This document shows positions 9,462-27,728 of a stretch of 64,000 nucleotides of DNA, piece after piece. Below the pieces are notes generated by a model. That model ran no database searches. It was not told the origin of the DNA and saw only the letters and a program-made list of their open reading frames with translations. A program made the translations under genes and the position numbers. Location: assembly GCF_000024425.1 (NCBI RefSeq), contig NC_013946.1, forward strand, positions 1,736,001-1,800,000. The letters are read 5' to 3'. Position 1 is the first letter of the stretch. Each line of letters starts with the position of its first letter. This DNA is from Meiothermus ruber DSM 1279. Lineage in GTDB: Bacteria; Deinococcota; Deinococci; Deinococcales; Thermaceae.

Positions 9462-9491
9462 TTGCTGACAGACTGCGCTTAGTCCTATGAC
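9462..9491 (+). promoter_or_regulatory. Possible internal promoter of the inositol operon
   Basis: TTGCTG (9462-9467), an 18-nt spacer, and TATGAC (9486-9491) lie in the only sizeable gap (97 nt) between iolC and the next gene. The octamer TCCTATGA recurs in the gap before iolD (near 5500), but there no -35 box is evident. Weak evidence. Confidence 0.3.
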
Positions 9492-9506
9492 TTGGAGGAA
9501 GCATCA

Positions 9507-10313
9507 ATGCAAATAGGGGTCTGCACTTGGACGTTTGGGCCGCTTGGCCTGGAGCAGGTAGCCTCGAGGCTCCAGCGCCTGGGGTTTGATGGGGTCGAAC
9601 TTTTGGGCGAGCTGCCGCTAAATCCCAGTGAGGTACGCGCCATTTTGCAATCACACGGGCTCAGGCTCTTTTCCCTCACCCCAGCCAACGTTGATCTGGC
9701 CCATCCCGACCCGGCCAGGCGGCTCGAGGCCCTGGACTACTACCACCGGCTGCTCGACTTTGCCGCAGAGGCGGGCGGCCCGCTGGTCTCCTGCCACGGG
9801 GCGGTGGGGCGCTTTGCCCCACTGGCAACGCAAAGCCAGGAATGGGCCTGGCTGGTAGAGGGCGTGGGTCAAATCTGTTCGCACGCCAGGGCCCTGGGGC
9901 TCACGGTGGTCTTCGAGGTGCTCAACCGCTACGAAACCCACCTGGTACACACCGCCCAGGAAGCCCTGGCGCTGTTGTCGCAGGTGGGCCAGCCCAACCT
10001 CAAGGTGCTGCTGGATACCTACCACATGAACATCGAAGAGGCCAGCCTGCCCGCGGCCATCCGCCAGGCCGGCCCCCACCTGGGCCTCTTCCACCTGGCC
10101 GACTCCAACCGCCGGGGGATTGGGGAAGGGCATACCGACTTCGCAGAGATCTGGGCCGCGCTGCAGGAGGTGGGCTATACCGGCCCGCTCATCCTGGAGG
10201 CCACCGCCCCCGGCCCCAACCCCTTCACCCCGGTTAAGGGGGCAGGGTATCTCGAAACTTTGGAAGCCGATCTGAGCAAGAGCCTGCGCCGGCTACGGGC
10301 CAGGGCGCAGTAA
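9507..10313 (+). CDS. TIM-barrel sugar isomerase/epimerase (IolI/tagatose-epimerase-like)
   Basis: A 268-aa xylose-isomerase-like TIM-barrel protein. The blocks FEVLNRYETHLVHTAQEAL, VLLDTYHMNIEE and FHLADSNRRGIGEG resemble the D-tagatose/D-psicose 3-epimerase branch, where the Glu, Asp, His and second Glu bind a divalent metal and move protons. In this operon it most likely interconverts inosose isomers (the role of IolI in Bacillus) or feeds an epimeric inositol into the pathway. The ATG at 9507 is preferred over an in-frame TTG at 9492 because GGAGGA is at 9494-9499, directly ahead. The exact substrate is not determinable. Confidence 0.8.
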   Translation: MQIGVCTWTFGPLGLEQVASRLQRLGFDGVELLGELPLNPSEVRAILQSHGLRLFSLTPANVDLAHPDPARRLEALDYYHRLLDFAAEAGGPLVSCHGAVGRFAPLATQSQEWAWLVEGVGQICSHARALGLTVVFEVLNRYETHLVHTAQEALALLSQVGQPNLKVLLDTYHMNIEEASLPAAIRQAGPHLGLFHLADSNRRGIGEGHTDFAEIWAALQEVGYTGPLILEATAPGPNPFTPVKGAGYLETLEADLSKSLRRLRARAQ

Positions 10314-10328
10314 AGGAGGAAGAGCGAT

Positions 10329-11333
10329 ATGTCTAAATCGTTTGGTGTAGCGTTGCTGGGTGCAGGAAGGATGGGTATGGAGCACGCCCGTACCCTGCTG
10401 GGCATTGCCGAGGCCCGGGTGCTGGCGGTGGCCGACCCCAACCTGCAAGCCGCCGAGGCCGCCCGGCTTCTGTTACGCGCCGAGAAGATCTACCCCAACC
10501 CCGAGGAAGCCATCCACCACCCCGGCGTGGAGGCAGTGGTGATCGTCACGCCCACCGATACCCACGCCCGCTACATCGAGCTTGCGGCCCTGACCGGCAA
10601 GGCCATCTTCTGCGAGAAGCCGGTGGCCAAGGAGCTGGGGGAAACCCGGCGGGTTCTGGAGGTGGTGGAGCAGAAGGGCGTACCTTTCCAGATTGGCTTC
10701 CAGCGCCGCTACGACCCCCCTTACGCCCAGGCCAAAAGCAAGATTGAGGCCGGCGAGATTGGGCCGGTCGAGCAGTTTATCGCGGTGATGCGCGACCCCG
10801 CCCCGGCCCCCCTGGAGTACCTGCGCACCTCGGGCGGGCTGTTTGTGGACATGGCTATTCACGACATAGACTGCGCCCGGTTTCTGGTGGGCGAGGTGGA
10901 GGAGGTGCAGGCCTGGGGCACGGTGCGGGTGGATCCCCGGATTGGCGAGATTGGCGATGTGGACACCACCAACCTGAGCCTGCGCTTCGCCAACGGGGCG
11001 CTGGGGGTAATCCAGAACTCCCGCCGTGCGGTCTACGGCTACGACGTGCGCACCGAGGTTTTCGGGGCCAGGGGCAAGCTGGTGATGGACGCCACCCCCA
11101 AAACCCCCTTGTGGCAGTACGGCAGTGGCATCAACGCCGACCACTACCACTTCTTTATGGATCGCTTCAAGGAGGCCTACCGGCTGGAGCTCGAGGCCTT
11201 CTTCCGCTCGCTGAGCCAGGGGGTGGCCCCCACGCCCGGCCCCCAGGATGCCCTCGAGTCCCTGCGCATCGCGGTTGCAGCCACCAAGAGCCTGCGGGAG
11301 GGCCGGGTGGTGCGCCTTTCGGAGGTGGTATGA
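10329..11333 (+). CDS. iolG: Second inositol dehydrogenase-like oxidoreductase (Gfo/Idh/MocA)
   Basis: A 334-aa paralogue of the protein at 4423, with GAGRMG, CEKPVAKELGE, GFQRRYDPPYAQAK and DMAIHDIDCARF in the same places. The stretch NRRAVYGYDVRTEVFGA-like (NSRRAVYGYDVR) resembles myo-inositol 2-dehydrogenases well. Two copies in one operon suggest that two inositol stereoisomers (for example myo and scyllo, as with IolG/IolX/IolW in Bacillus) are oxidised. GGAGGA precedes the ATG, and the stop overlaps the iolB start. Confidence 0.82.
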   Translation: MSKSFGVALLGAGRMGMEHARTLLGIAEARVLAVADPNLQAAEAARLLLRAEKIYPNPEEAIHHPGVEAVVIVTPTDTHARYIELAALTGKAIFCEKPVAKELGETRRVLEVVEQKGVPFQIGFQRRYDPPYAQAKSKIEAGEIGPVEQFIAVMRDPAPAPLEYLRTSGGLFVDMAIHDIDCARFLVGEVEEVQAWGTVRVDPRIGEIGDVDTTNLSLRFANGALGVIQNSRRAVYGYDVRTEVFGARGKLVMDATPKTPLWQYGSGINADHYHFFMDRFKEAYRLELEAFFRSLSQGVAPTPGPQDALESLRIAVAATKSLREGRVVRLSEVV

Positions 11334-12160
11334 GCAGGCATCACTTCAGACCTGTGGTGGGCCCCACCCTGCTCGAGGTCACCCCGGCCACGGCGGGCTG
11401 GCGCTACCTGTCGTTTGGGGTCTGGGCGCTACAGGAAGGAGAGACCCGCACAGGACAGACCGGGGGCCTCGAGGTGGCCCTGGTGCCCCTATCCGGTGAG
11501 CTGGAAGTGCAGGTTGGCTCGGCGCTGTTCCAGCTAAAACGCCAGGATGTCTTCAGCGAGCTGCCCTCGGTGCTCTACCTGCCGCCGGCCAGCACCTACC
11601 AGGTGACAGCCCTGCAAGCAACCGAGCTGGCCTGGGGCGGGGCCCCCGCTGAGGGGCGTTACCCCCTGCGCCTGTTCCAGCCCCCCGAGATGCGGGTGGA
11701 GATGCGGGGTGGAGGCCACGCGCTGCGCCAGGTCTCGCACATCCTGGGGCCCCACCTACCCGCCGAACGGCTGATTCTCTACGAGGTCTACACCCCTTCG
11801 GGCTCCTGGTCGGGCTGGCCCCCCCACCGGCACGATGGGCAGATGGGCTCGCTGTACCTCGAGGAAACCTACTACTACAAGGTGAGCCCCAGGACTGGCT
11901 GGGCCATCCACCGCAACTACAGCCCCGAGGATGGCCTGGACGAGCTGCTGCTGGCCCGCGACGGCGAGCTGATCCTGGCCCCCAAAGGCTATCATCCGGT
12001 GGTGGCCCCTCCCGGCTCCAACGTTTACTACCTCAACTACATGGCCGGGGAGGCCCTGTGCGAACAGCGGGCCACCCCCCCGGTGGACGAACCCGAATGG
12101 GCCTGGATGCGGCAGGACTGGTCGGGCCAGCCCATCACACTACCCATCGGCCAAAAGTAA
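11330..12160 (+). CDS. iolB: 5-deoxyglucuronate isomerase
   Basis: A 276-aa bicupin of the IolB/KduI family, isomerising 5-deoxyglucuronate to 2-deoxy-5-keto-gluconate between IolD and IolC. The second cupin shows the metal-site pattern SWPPHRHD-like (WSGWPPHRHD) followed by YLEETYYYKV and, later, GYHPVVAPPGSNVYYLNYMAG, all hallmarks of IolB. The ATG at 11330 overlaps the preceding TGA (ATGA). The same frame is open further upstream, but those starts lie inside iolG. Confidence 0.93.
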   Translation: MSRHHFRPVVGPTLLEVTPATAGWRYLSFGVWALQEGETRTGQTGGLEVALVPLSGELEVQVGSALFQLKRQDVFSELPSVLYLPPASTYQVTALQATELAWGGAPAEGRYPLRLFQPPEMRVEMRGGGHALRQVSHILGPHLPAERLILYEVYTPSGSWSGWPPHRHDGQMGSLYLEETYYYKVSPRTGWAIHRNYSPEDGLDELLLARDGELILAPKGYHPVVAPPGSNVYYLNYMAGEALCEQRATPPVDEPEWAWMRQDWSGQPITLPIGQK

Positions 12161-12179
12161 GCGTATGTTGGGAGGTGGT

Positions 12180-12974
12180 ATGCGCAGCGAGGAACGCCGT
12201 AGCAAAATCATCGAGCTGCTGGAACAAAAAGGCTCGGTGCTGGTCGAGGATCTGGCGGCCCTGTTTGAGGTCAGCCAGGTCACCATCCGCAAAGACTTGA
12301 GTGAGCTCGAGGCCCGCGGTCTTTTGCACCGCACCCATGGGGGGGCCACCTACACCCACAAGAGCCTGTTCAACCCTTCCTTCAGGGAAAAAATCCACCT
12401 CCAGCAGGCCGAGAAACAGGCCATTGCCAAAGCTGCGCTCGAGCTGATCGAGGAGGGCGACACCCTGATTCTGGACGCCGGCAGCACCACCTTGGCCCTG
12501 GTGCGCCTGATGAAGCGGGCTTTTCGTTCCTTATACATCATCACCAACTCGGTGCCCATCGCCTCCGAGCTCTCCGAGACCCGCTGGGAGCTGCTTTTGA
12601 CCGGTGGACTGGTGCGCCACCACAGCATGGCCCTGATTGGCCCGGCGGCGGTGCGCACCCTCGAGGTCTACCACGCCGACAAAGCCTTCATGTGCGCCAC
12701 CGGGGTTTCTCTCCAGACCGGCTACACCACCCCCAACCCCTACGAGGCCCAGACCAAACAGGCCATGCTCCGCGCCGCCGATACCCGCTACGCCCTGGTG
12801 GACTCGAGCAAGCTGGGCCGGGCCACCCTGGCCAGCTTTGCGGCGCTGGACGAGATAGACCTGCTGATTAGCGACGAAGGTGCTCCCAAGGAGTTTTTAG
12901 CCCAGCTAGAGCAGCGCAACCTGCCCTACAAGCTGGCCCCGCTCCGGGCCGAAACCCACACCGCAGCGGTCTAG
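12180..12974 (+). CDS. DeoR-family transcriptional regulator of the inositol operon
   Basis: A 264-aa protein. Residues about 1-57 form the DeoR winged helix-turn-helix (SEERRSKIIELLEQKGSV, then FEVSQVTIRKDLSELEARG). The rest is the DeoR C-terminal sensor domain with the phospho-sugar binding motif ILDAGSTTLAL. It plays the role of IolR, which in Bacillus senses phosphorylated 2-deoxy-5-keto-gluconate, the product of IolC. The ATG at 12180 is preferred over 12165 because GGGAGGT is at 12170-12175. As the last operon gene it would regulate its own expression; likely sites are the repeats at 1341-1406. It ends head-on into yggS, sharing 4 nt. Confidence 0.88.
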   Translation: MRSEERRSKIIELLEQKGSVLVEDLAALFEVSQVTIRKDLSELEARGLLHRTHGGATYTHKSLFNPSFREKIHLQQAEKQAIAKAALELIEEGDTLILDAGSTTLALVRLMKRAFRSLYIITNSVPIASELSETRWELLLTGGLVRHHSMALIGPAAVRTLEVYHADKAFMCATGVSLQTGYTTPNPYEAQTKQAMLRAADTRYALVDSSKLGRATLASFAALDEIDLLISDEGAPKEFLAQLEQRNLPYKLAPLRAETHTAAV

Positions 12975-13615
12975 GTCGTCTGTTCGAAGATCGCCCGCCC
13001 CACCCGCACCAGCGTGGCCCCCTCCTCCACCGCCACCTCGAGGTCGCCCGACATCCCCATGCTGCGCTCGGGTAGCCCATAGCGGTCGGCCAGCCGGGAA
13101 AGCTGGGCAAAAATAGGCCGCACGGTCTCCGGGGTGTCGGTGTAGGGGGCCACGGTCATCAGGCCCTCCACCCGCAGCCCTTCCAGGGCCTGGATCTGGG
13201 CTATGGCCTGGGGCAGCTCTTCCTCCAGAAAGCCGTGCTTCTGCGGTTCGCGCCCCAGGTTGAGCTCCAGGAGCACCCGCTGCACCTTGCCCTGCTCGAG
13301 CGCCTTGCGGGCCACCGCCTCGGCCAGGCGCAGCGAGTCTATGGAATGGATTAGCTCAAAGCGCACCGCAAACTTGGCCTTGTTGCGCTGCAAGGGCCCG
13401 ATAAAGTGCCACTCGGCCTCGAGTTCACCCATCTTGGGCAGGGCCTCCTGAATGCGCGACTCCCCCAGGGGGAAGTGGCCGTAGCGCAGTACCTGCTCGC
13501 GAATTTCTGCAACGGTGTGTTCTTTAGTCACCGCTACCAGCCGGACACCTTTCGGGTCACGACCCACACGGCCACAGGCTTTTTCAATACGCTCCAAGAC
13601 ACCGGGAAGACTCAT
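12971..13615 (-). CDS. yggS: PLP homeostasis protein, YggS/PROSC family
   Basis: A 214-aa alanine-racemase-N-terminal-fold protein that binds pyridoxal phosphate without known enzymatic activity and balances vitamin B6 and amino acids. Marks are VRLVAVTKEHTVAEI (PLP lysine), GESRIQEALPKM, WHFIGPLQRNKAK, and the C-terminal phosphate site MGMSGDLEVAVEEGATLVRVG. The start at 13615 (MSLPGVLERIEKAC) fits the family. A longer in-frame reading to 13660 adds residues without similarity. Its stop codon overlaps the DeoR gene stop within the 4 bases CTAG. Confidence 0.92.
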   Translation of the reverse strand: MSLPGVLERIEKACGRVGRDPKGVRLVAVTKEHTVAEIREQVLRYGHFPLGESRIQEALPKMGELEAEWHFIGPLQRNKAKFAVRFELIHSIDSLRLAEAVARKALEQGKVQRVLLELNLGREPQKHGFLEEELPQAIAQIQALEGLRVEGLMTVAPYTDTPETVRPIFAQLSRLADRYGLPERSMGMSGDLEVAVEEGATLVRVGRAIFEQTT

Positions 13616-13684
13616 AGTGGCTACTTCATTAGAGATTGGCAGAGCCTTTGATGGCCCCAAAAGCCCAGTGGCAAACGGGCCGCC

Positions 13685-14506
13685 TCAGATGGCCGCCAGA
13701 ATCCCCCGCACAAACCGGCGGAACAGCGCCCCGCTCCGGGCCGCGGTAGCCAGCACCTCCTGCTCGGTGGCGTGGTGGTCGCGCTCGGGCACGGCCATGT
13801 CGGTAATGGTGGAGAGGCCCAGCACCCGGGCCCCCAGGTGGCGCAAGGCAATCACCTCCGGCACGGTGGACATCCCGATGGCGTCGGCTCCCAGGGTGCG
13901 CAGCAGCTTGAGTTCGGCCCGGCTGGCAAACTGCGGCCCCGGCCACCAGACGTACACGCCCTCGCGCAGGTGGAAGTCCTGGGCTCGAGCCACCTTATGG
14001 GCCAGCGCCCGCAGCTCCGGGTCGTAGGCGTCGAAGGTCACCGGGAAGCGCGGCCCCAGGCGCTCGTCGTTGGGGCCGGTGAGGGGTGAGAGGGGCGCGT
14101 AGTTGATGTAGTCGTTGTGCAGCATCAGCTCCCCCGCGTGCCAGTTGGGGTTGAGCCCCCCGGCCGCCGAGGTGATGAAAAAGGTCTTTGCCCCCAAAAA
14201 GTAGCCCACCCGCACGGGAAACGCGACCTGCGCTGCGGTGTAGCCCTCGTAGCAGTGCACCCGGCCTTTGTAGGCCAGTACGTTTTTGCCCTCGAGCCGC
14301 CCCAGAATCAGCTTCCCCTCGTGCCCCGGCGCGGTGGACTGGGGAAAGTTGGGCAGCTCTGCATACGGAAAACTCGCCACCACCTCGATCTCGTCGCCCA
14401 GCGGCCCCAGCCCCGAACCCAGCACAATGCCCACCTCGGGCACGAAATCGGTCTGGGCGCGAATGTGATTGATGGTCTCTTGAATCTGGTCGTAGGTCGA
14501 ACGCAT
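13685..14506 (-). CDS. punA: Purine nucleoside phosphorylase (trimeric class)
   Basis: A 273-aa PNP/UDP-family phosphorylase that splits purine (deoxy)ribonucleosides with phosphate for salvage. GIVLGSGLGPLGDEI (phosphate site), GHEGKLILGRLEG, GRVHCYEGY, FITSAAGGLNPNW (base-site region) and GADAIGMSTVPEVIAL are the class I motifs. The start MRSTYDQIQ at 14506 has GGGGG just upstream. TAGATT at 14515-14520 could also give a near-leaderless mRNA. It is the last gene of the serS-rpoB-rpoC side of the minus strand, but a hairpin separates it from rpoC. Confidence 0.92.
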   Translation of the reverse strand: MRSTYDQIQETINHIRAQTDFVPEVGIVLGSGLGPLGDEIEVVASFPYAELPNFPQSTAPGHEGKLILGRLEGKNVLAYKGRVHCYEGYTAAQVAFPVRVGYFLGAKTFFITSAAGGLNPNWHAGELMLHNDYINYAPLSPLTGPNDERLGPRFPVTFDAYDPELRALAHKVARAQDFHLREGVYVWWPGPQFASRAELKLLRTLGADAIGMSTVPEVIALRHLGARVLGLSTITDMAVPERDHHATEQEVLATAARSGALFRRFVRGILAAI

Positions 14507-14562
14507 ACCCCCACAATCTACCGCAAACACCGCCCCGGGAGTAGAAGCGTTGCCCGTATAGA

Positions 14563-14597
14563 CCACGGGCTGTAGACCTGTGGCCTACAGCCCGTGG
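14563..14597 (-). terminator. Perfect 13-bp hairpin after rpoC
   Basis: CCACGGGCTGTAG (14563-14575) and CTACAGCCCGTGG (14585-14597) form a perfect 13-bp stem with a 9-nt loop, 14 nt past the rpoC stop. No U-run follows on the minus strand, so it may be a pause/processing hairpin or a weak terminator. Confidence 0.6.
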
Positions 14598-14611
14598 ATC
14601 CAACAACGGCT

Positions 14612-19192
<4,581 letters not shown>

Positions 19193-19269
19193 TGCTCACT
19201 CCGTGCACTGCCTCTTTTCAGATCTAGGCCCGTTGCAGTGGGTACCCCTTCTCAGGTTCAGGCCTGGCC

Positions 19270-22644
<3,375 letters not shown>

Positions 22645-22672
22645 CAAAACACCTCTTAACCCATGGGCTCTG

Positions 22673-22766
22673 GCTGCACGCAGGCGGTGCAGCTACGGCT
22701 TGCTTGGGGTCGCTGGGGGTTTTCGTAAGCTAACAGGGTTCTTCCGCAGGCGAATACTCCCTGCGG
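22673..22766 (-). promoter_or_regulatory. Structured 5' leader of rpoB: two hairpins
   Basis: Two hairpins lie in the rpoB leader. One is GCTGCAC/GTGCAGC (22673-22693, 7-bp stem, 7-nt loop), 28 nt before the start. The other is CCGCAGG/CCTGCGG (22744-22766, 7-bp stem, 9-nt loop). They match no riboswitch I recognise. The rest of the 22645-22945 gap contains promoter candidates (next entries) and no open frame. Confidence 0.45.
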
Positions 22767-22828
22767 CGGCTGGCTCTTACGCTGTTTGTGGGTCACACTC
22801 GAGGTGCAGGCCACAAAACACAAACGTT

Positions 22829-22858
22829 AGTGTAGCACAACTACACGTAAAGGCACAA
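22829..22858 (-). promoter_or_regulatory. Candidate rpoB promoter P1 with overlapping palindrome
   Basis: On the minus strand: TTGTGC (22853-22858), 18 nt, TACACT (22829-22834). An inverted repeat GTGTAG-CACAA-CTACAC (22830-22846) covers the -10 box and half the spacer, and could be an operator. Confidence 0.45.
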
Positions 22859-22892
22859 TACACGCACCCCACCATTCGGCTCTATAGCCAGG

Positions 22893-22901
22893 ATTGTAAC
22901 A
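22893..22901 (-). promoter_or_regulatory. Candidate rpoB promoter P2, extended -10
   Basis: TGTTACAAT on the minus strand is an extended -10 element (TGn-TACAAT) without a good -35 box. It sits 250 nt before rpoB. The same TGTTACA core occurs before gcvT and mglB. Confidence 0.4.
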
Positions 22902-22945
22902 CAGCATGAGGTGTTTGAGGAGAACCGCCCCGCAGATTGACCTGC

Positions 22946-24536
<1,591 letters not shown>

Positions 24537-24588
24537 GCGTGCCATTCTAACGTCCACAAGGCTGGAGGGTACAGCTCGAGGGCTGGGC

Positions 24589-24617
24589 TTGACATCACAG
24601 GGTTGTCTATCTAGACT
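24589..24617 (+). promoter_or_regulatory. Promoter of the SAM-riboswitch metYX transcript
   Basis: TTGACA (24589-24594), exactly 17 nt, TAGACT (24612-24617). The transcript would start about 30 nt before the first riboswitch helix. Confidence 0.8.
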
Positions 24618-24657
24618 CACATCTATCCGCGCTGGGGCGCGGCCACAATCAATCAAG

Positions 24658-24836
24658 TTCTTTTATCCAGAGCGATGGAGGGATCGGCCCTGCGAAGTCG
24701 CAGCAACCCACAAAAAGCCTCTGCTCATCACCAGATGGCTTTTTGCAAGGTGCTAATTCCGGCCCGACTGCTGAACGTTGTAGGCACACGATGTTCAAGG
24801 CTAGGCATAGCCTGGCAGTTGGGAAAGATAAGAGAA
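24658..24836 (+). promoter_or_regulatory. SAM-I (S-box) riboswitch aptamer
   Basis: The classic S-box features are all present in order. Helix P1 forms from TTCTTTTATC (24658-24667) and GATAAGAGAA (24827-24836), ten pairs with one G-U. The conserved core CAGAGCGATGGAGGGATCGG (from 24668) follows, then CCCTGCGAAGTCGCAGCAACC-type P2/J (24688-24708), and AAGGTGCTAATTCC (24748 onward). This RNA binds S-adenosylmethionine and turns methionine/cysteine genes off when SAM is plentiful. It precedes metY-metX, the expected target. Confidence 0.95.
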
Positions 24837-24877
24837 GGGAGCGCACACAAAGTGGCGCAGCGGGATGTCGAAGCCGT

Positions 24878-24904
24878 ACCCCCTTCCAGTCATAAAAGAA
24901 CGTC

Positions 24905-24918
<14 letters not shown>
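24878..24918 (+). terminator. Terminator of the SAM riboswitch
   Basis: ACCCCCTTCCAG (24878-24889) pairs with CTGGTAGGGGGT (24904-24915), 11 of 12 positions, with a 14-nt loop, and runs into TTTT (24915-24918). This is the expected off-state hairpin about 40 nt after the aptamer, though the U-run is short. Confidence 0.7.
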
Positions 24919-26317
<1,399 letters not shown>

Positions 26318-26355
26318 CCGCCCTGGCGCTTTGCGGTGTAGCGAGGGCGAATAAA

Positions 26356-27495
26356 ATGAGCGATCTGCTTATTCAAGAGGCCTGGGGCGACCATGAAGCC
26401 CTGCTGATTAAACCGCCCAAAAGCCGGGGCCGGGTACCACCGCCGGTGCCGGCCCAGGCCCTGGTGGCCGGCGGCTTTCGCCTCGAGTACGGCGGTGTGC
26501 TGCCCGAGCTGCGCATGCGCTACGAGACCTACGGCCAGCTCAACTTCGAGCGCAGCAACGCGGTGCTGGTCTTCCACGCCTGGACGGGCTCGGCGCACCT
26601 GGCCGGTACCTACACCCAGGAAACCCTGCGCAGCCTGCCCAAATTGGACCAGGCCTTCGGGCCGGATGGCTGGTGGGATGAGCTGGCCGGGCCGGGCCGC
26701 ATGCTGGATACCGAGAAGTACTTTGTCATCTGCGCCAACCACATCGGCAGTTGCTACGGCTCGACCGGCCCGCTCTCGCAGAATCCCGAGACCGGGCGCC
26801 CGTATGGCCCGGAGTTTCCCAAGCTCACCGTGCGCGACCTGGCTCGAGCCCAGGCCAAACTACTGGACTTCCTGGGCATCGAAAAGGTGACCCTGCTGGG
26901 CGGCAGCCTGGGGGGCATGGTGGCGCTGGAGTTCGCCCTGCTCTATCCAGACCGTGTGAACAAACTGGTAGTGTTGGCCGCACCGCCGGTGCACAGCCCC
27001 TGGGCCCGGGCCTTCAACCGGCTTTCGCGCGAGGCGGTGCTGGCCGACCCCGGCTACCAGGGCGGCTATTACACCGAGCAACCCCTGGGGCTCCAGCTCG
27101 GCCGGGCCATTGCCATGCTCTCCTTTCGCTCCCCCGACTCCTTCCGCCTGCGCTGGCAGCAGCACCCCGAGCGGGGGGAAAGCTATGTGCTTTACCAGGG
27201 TGAAAAATTTGCCAAGCGCTTCGATGCCAACGCCTACCTCACCCTCTCAGAGGCCATGGACACCCACGATGTGGGGCGCGGGCGCGGGGGCCTCGAGGCA
27301 GCGCTGCGCCAGCTAAGGCGCATCCCCAGCCTGTTTGTTGGGATCAACACAGATGTGCTCTATACCGCCCAGGAAGTTCGCGAGATGGCTGCTCTGAGCG
27401 GTGGCATCTACCGTGAAATTCACAGCCCGCACGGACACGATGCCTTTCTAATCGAAACCGACCAGGTCGAGCGCATTCTGGGCGACTTCCTGTAG
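26356..27495 (+). CDS. metX: Homoserine O-acetyltransferase
   Basis: A 379-aa alpha/beta-hydrolase-fold acyltransferase. The nucleophile elbow GGSLGGM is near residue 182, the catalytic Asp lies in the GINTDVLYT region, and His in HSPHGHDAFLIE near the C-terminus. Also typical are YETYGQLN, VFHAWTGSAHLAG and CANHIGSCYGSTGP. It makes O-acetylhomoserine for MetY. Some MetX-family enzymes prefer succinyl-CoA; sequence alone does not settle this. It lies 38 nt after metY with only a weak ribosome site. Confidence 0.94.
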   Translation: MSDLLIQEAWGDHEALLIKPPKSRGRVPPPVPAQALVAGGFRLEYGGVLPELRMRYETYGQLNFERSNAVLVFHAWTGSAHLAGTYTQETLRSLPKLDQAFGPDGWWDELAGPGRMLDTEKYFVICANHIGSCYGSTGPLSQNPETGRPYGPEFPKLTVRDLARAQAKLLDFLGIEKVTLLGGSLGGMVALEFALLYPDRVNKLVVLAAPPVHSPWARAFNRLSREAVLADPGYQGGYYTEQPLGLQLGRAIAMLSFRSPDSFRLRWQQHPERGESYVLYQGEKFAKRFDANAYLTLSEAMDTHDVGRGRGGLEAALRQLRRIPSLFVGINTDVLYTAQEVREMAALSGGIYREIHSPHGHDAFLIETDQVERILGDFL

Positions 27496-27577
27496 CACCG
27501 CGTTTTCCGGCCTCACGCCAGCCCACAAGGAATACGCTTCATACCTGTACCACCGGACGCAGGCAAAGGTAAAGATC

Positions 27578-27617
27578 GGTGGTATCGTTTGGCCTTGTCA
27601 GAGTGAGCGATACCACC
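27578..27617. repeat. Perfect 10-bp inverted repeat between metX and gcvP
   Basis: GGTGGTATCG (27578-27587) and CGATACCACC (27608-27617) frame a 20-nt loop in the 233-nt gap where metX and gcvP converge. Neither side has a U-run, so it may be a bidirectional transcript end or mRNA 3' protecting stem. The rest of the gap shows no gene. Confidence 0.6.
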
Positions 27618-27728
27618 AAAACACGCATCAAAGATCACTGGTCGGGGCAACCCACCCCAAGCAATAGCGGATTGTTCGGGCCTGCCCTAGCCAGCGTAAA
27701 AACCCCGTGCTGGAGATTGCCGGGCTAC

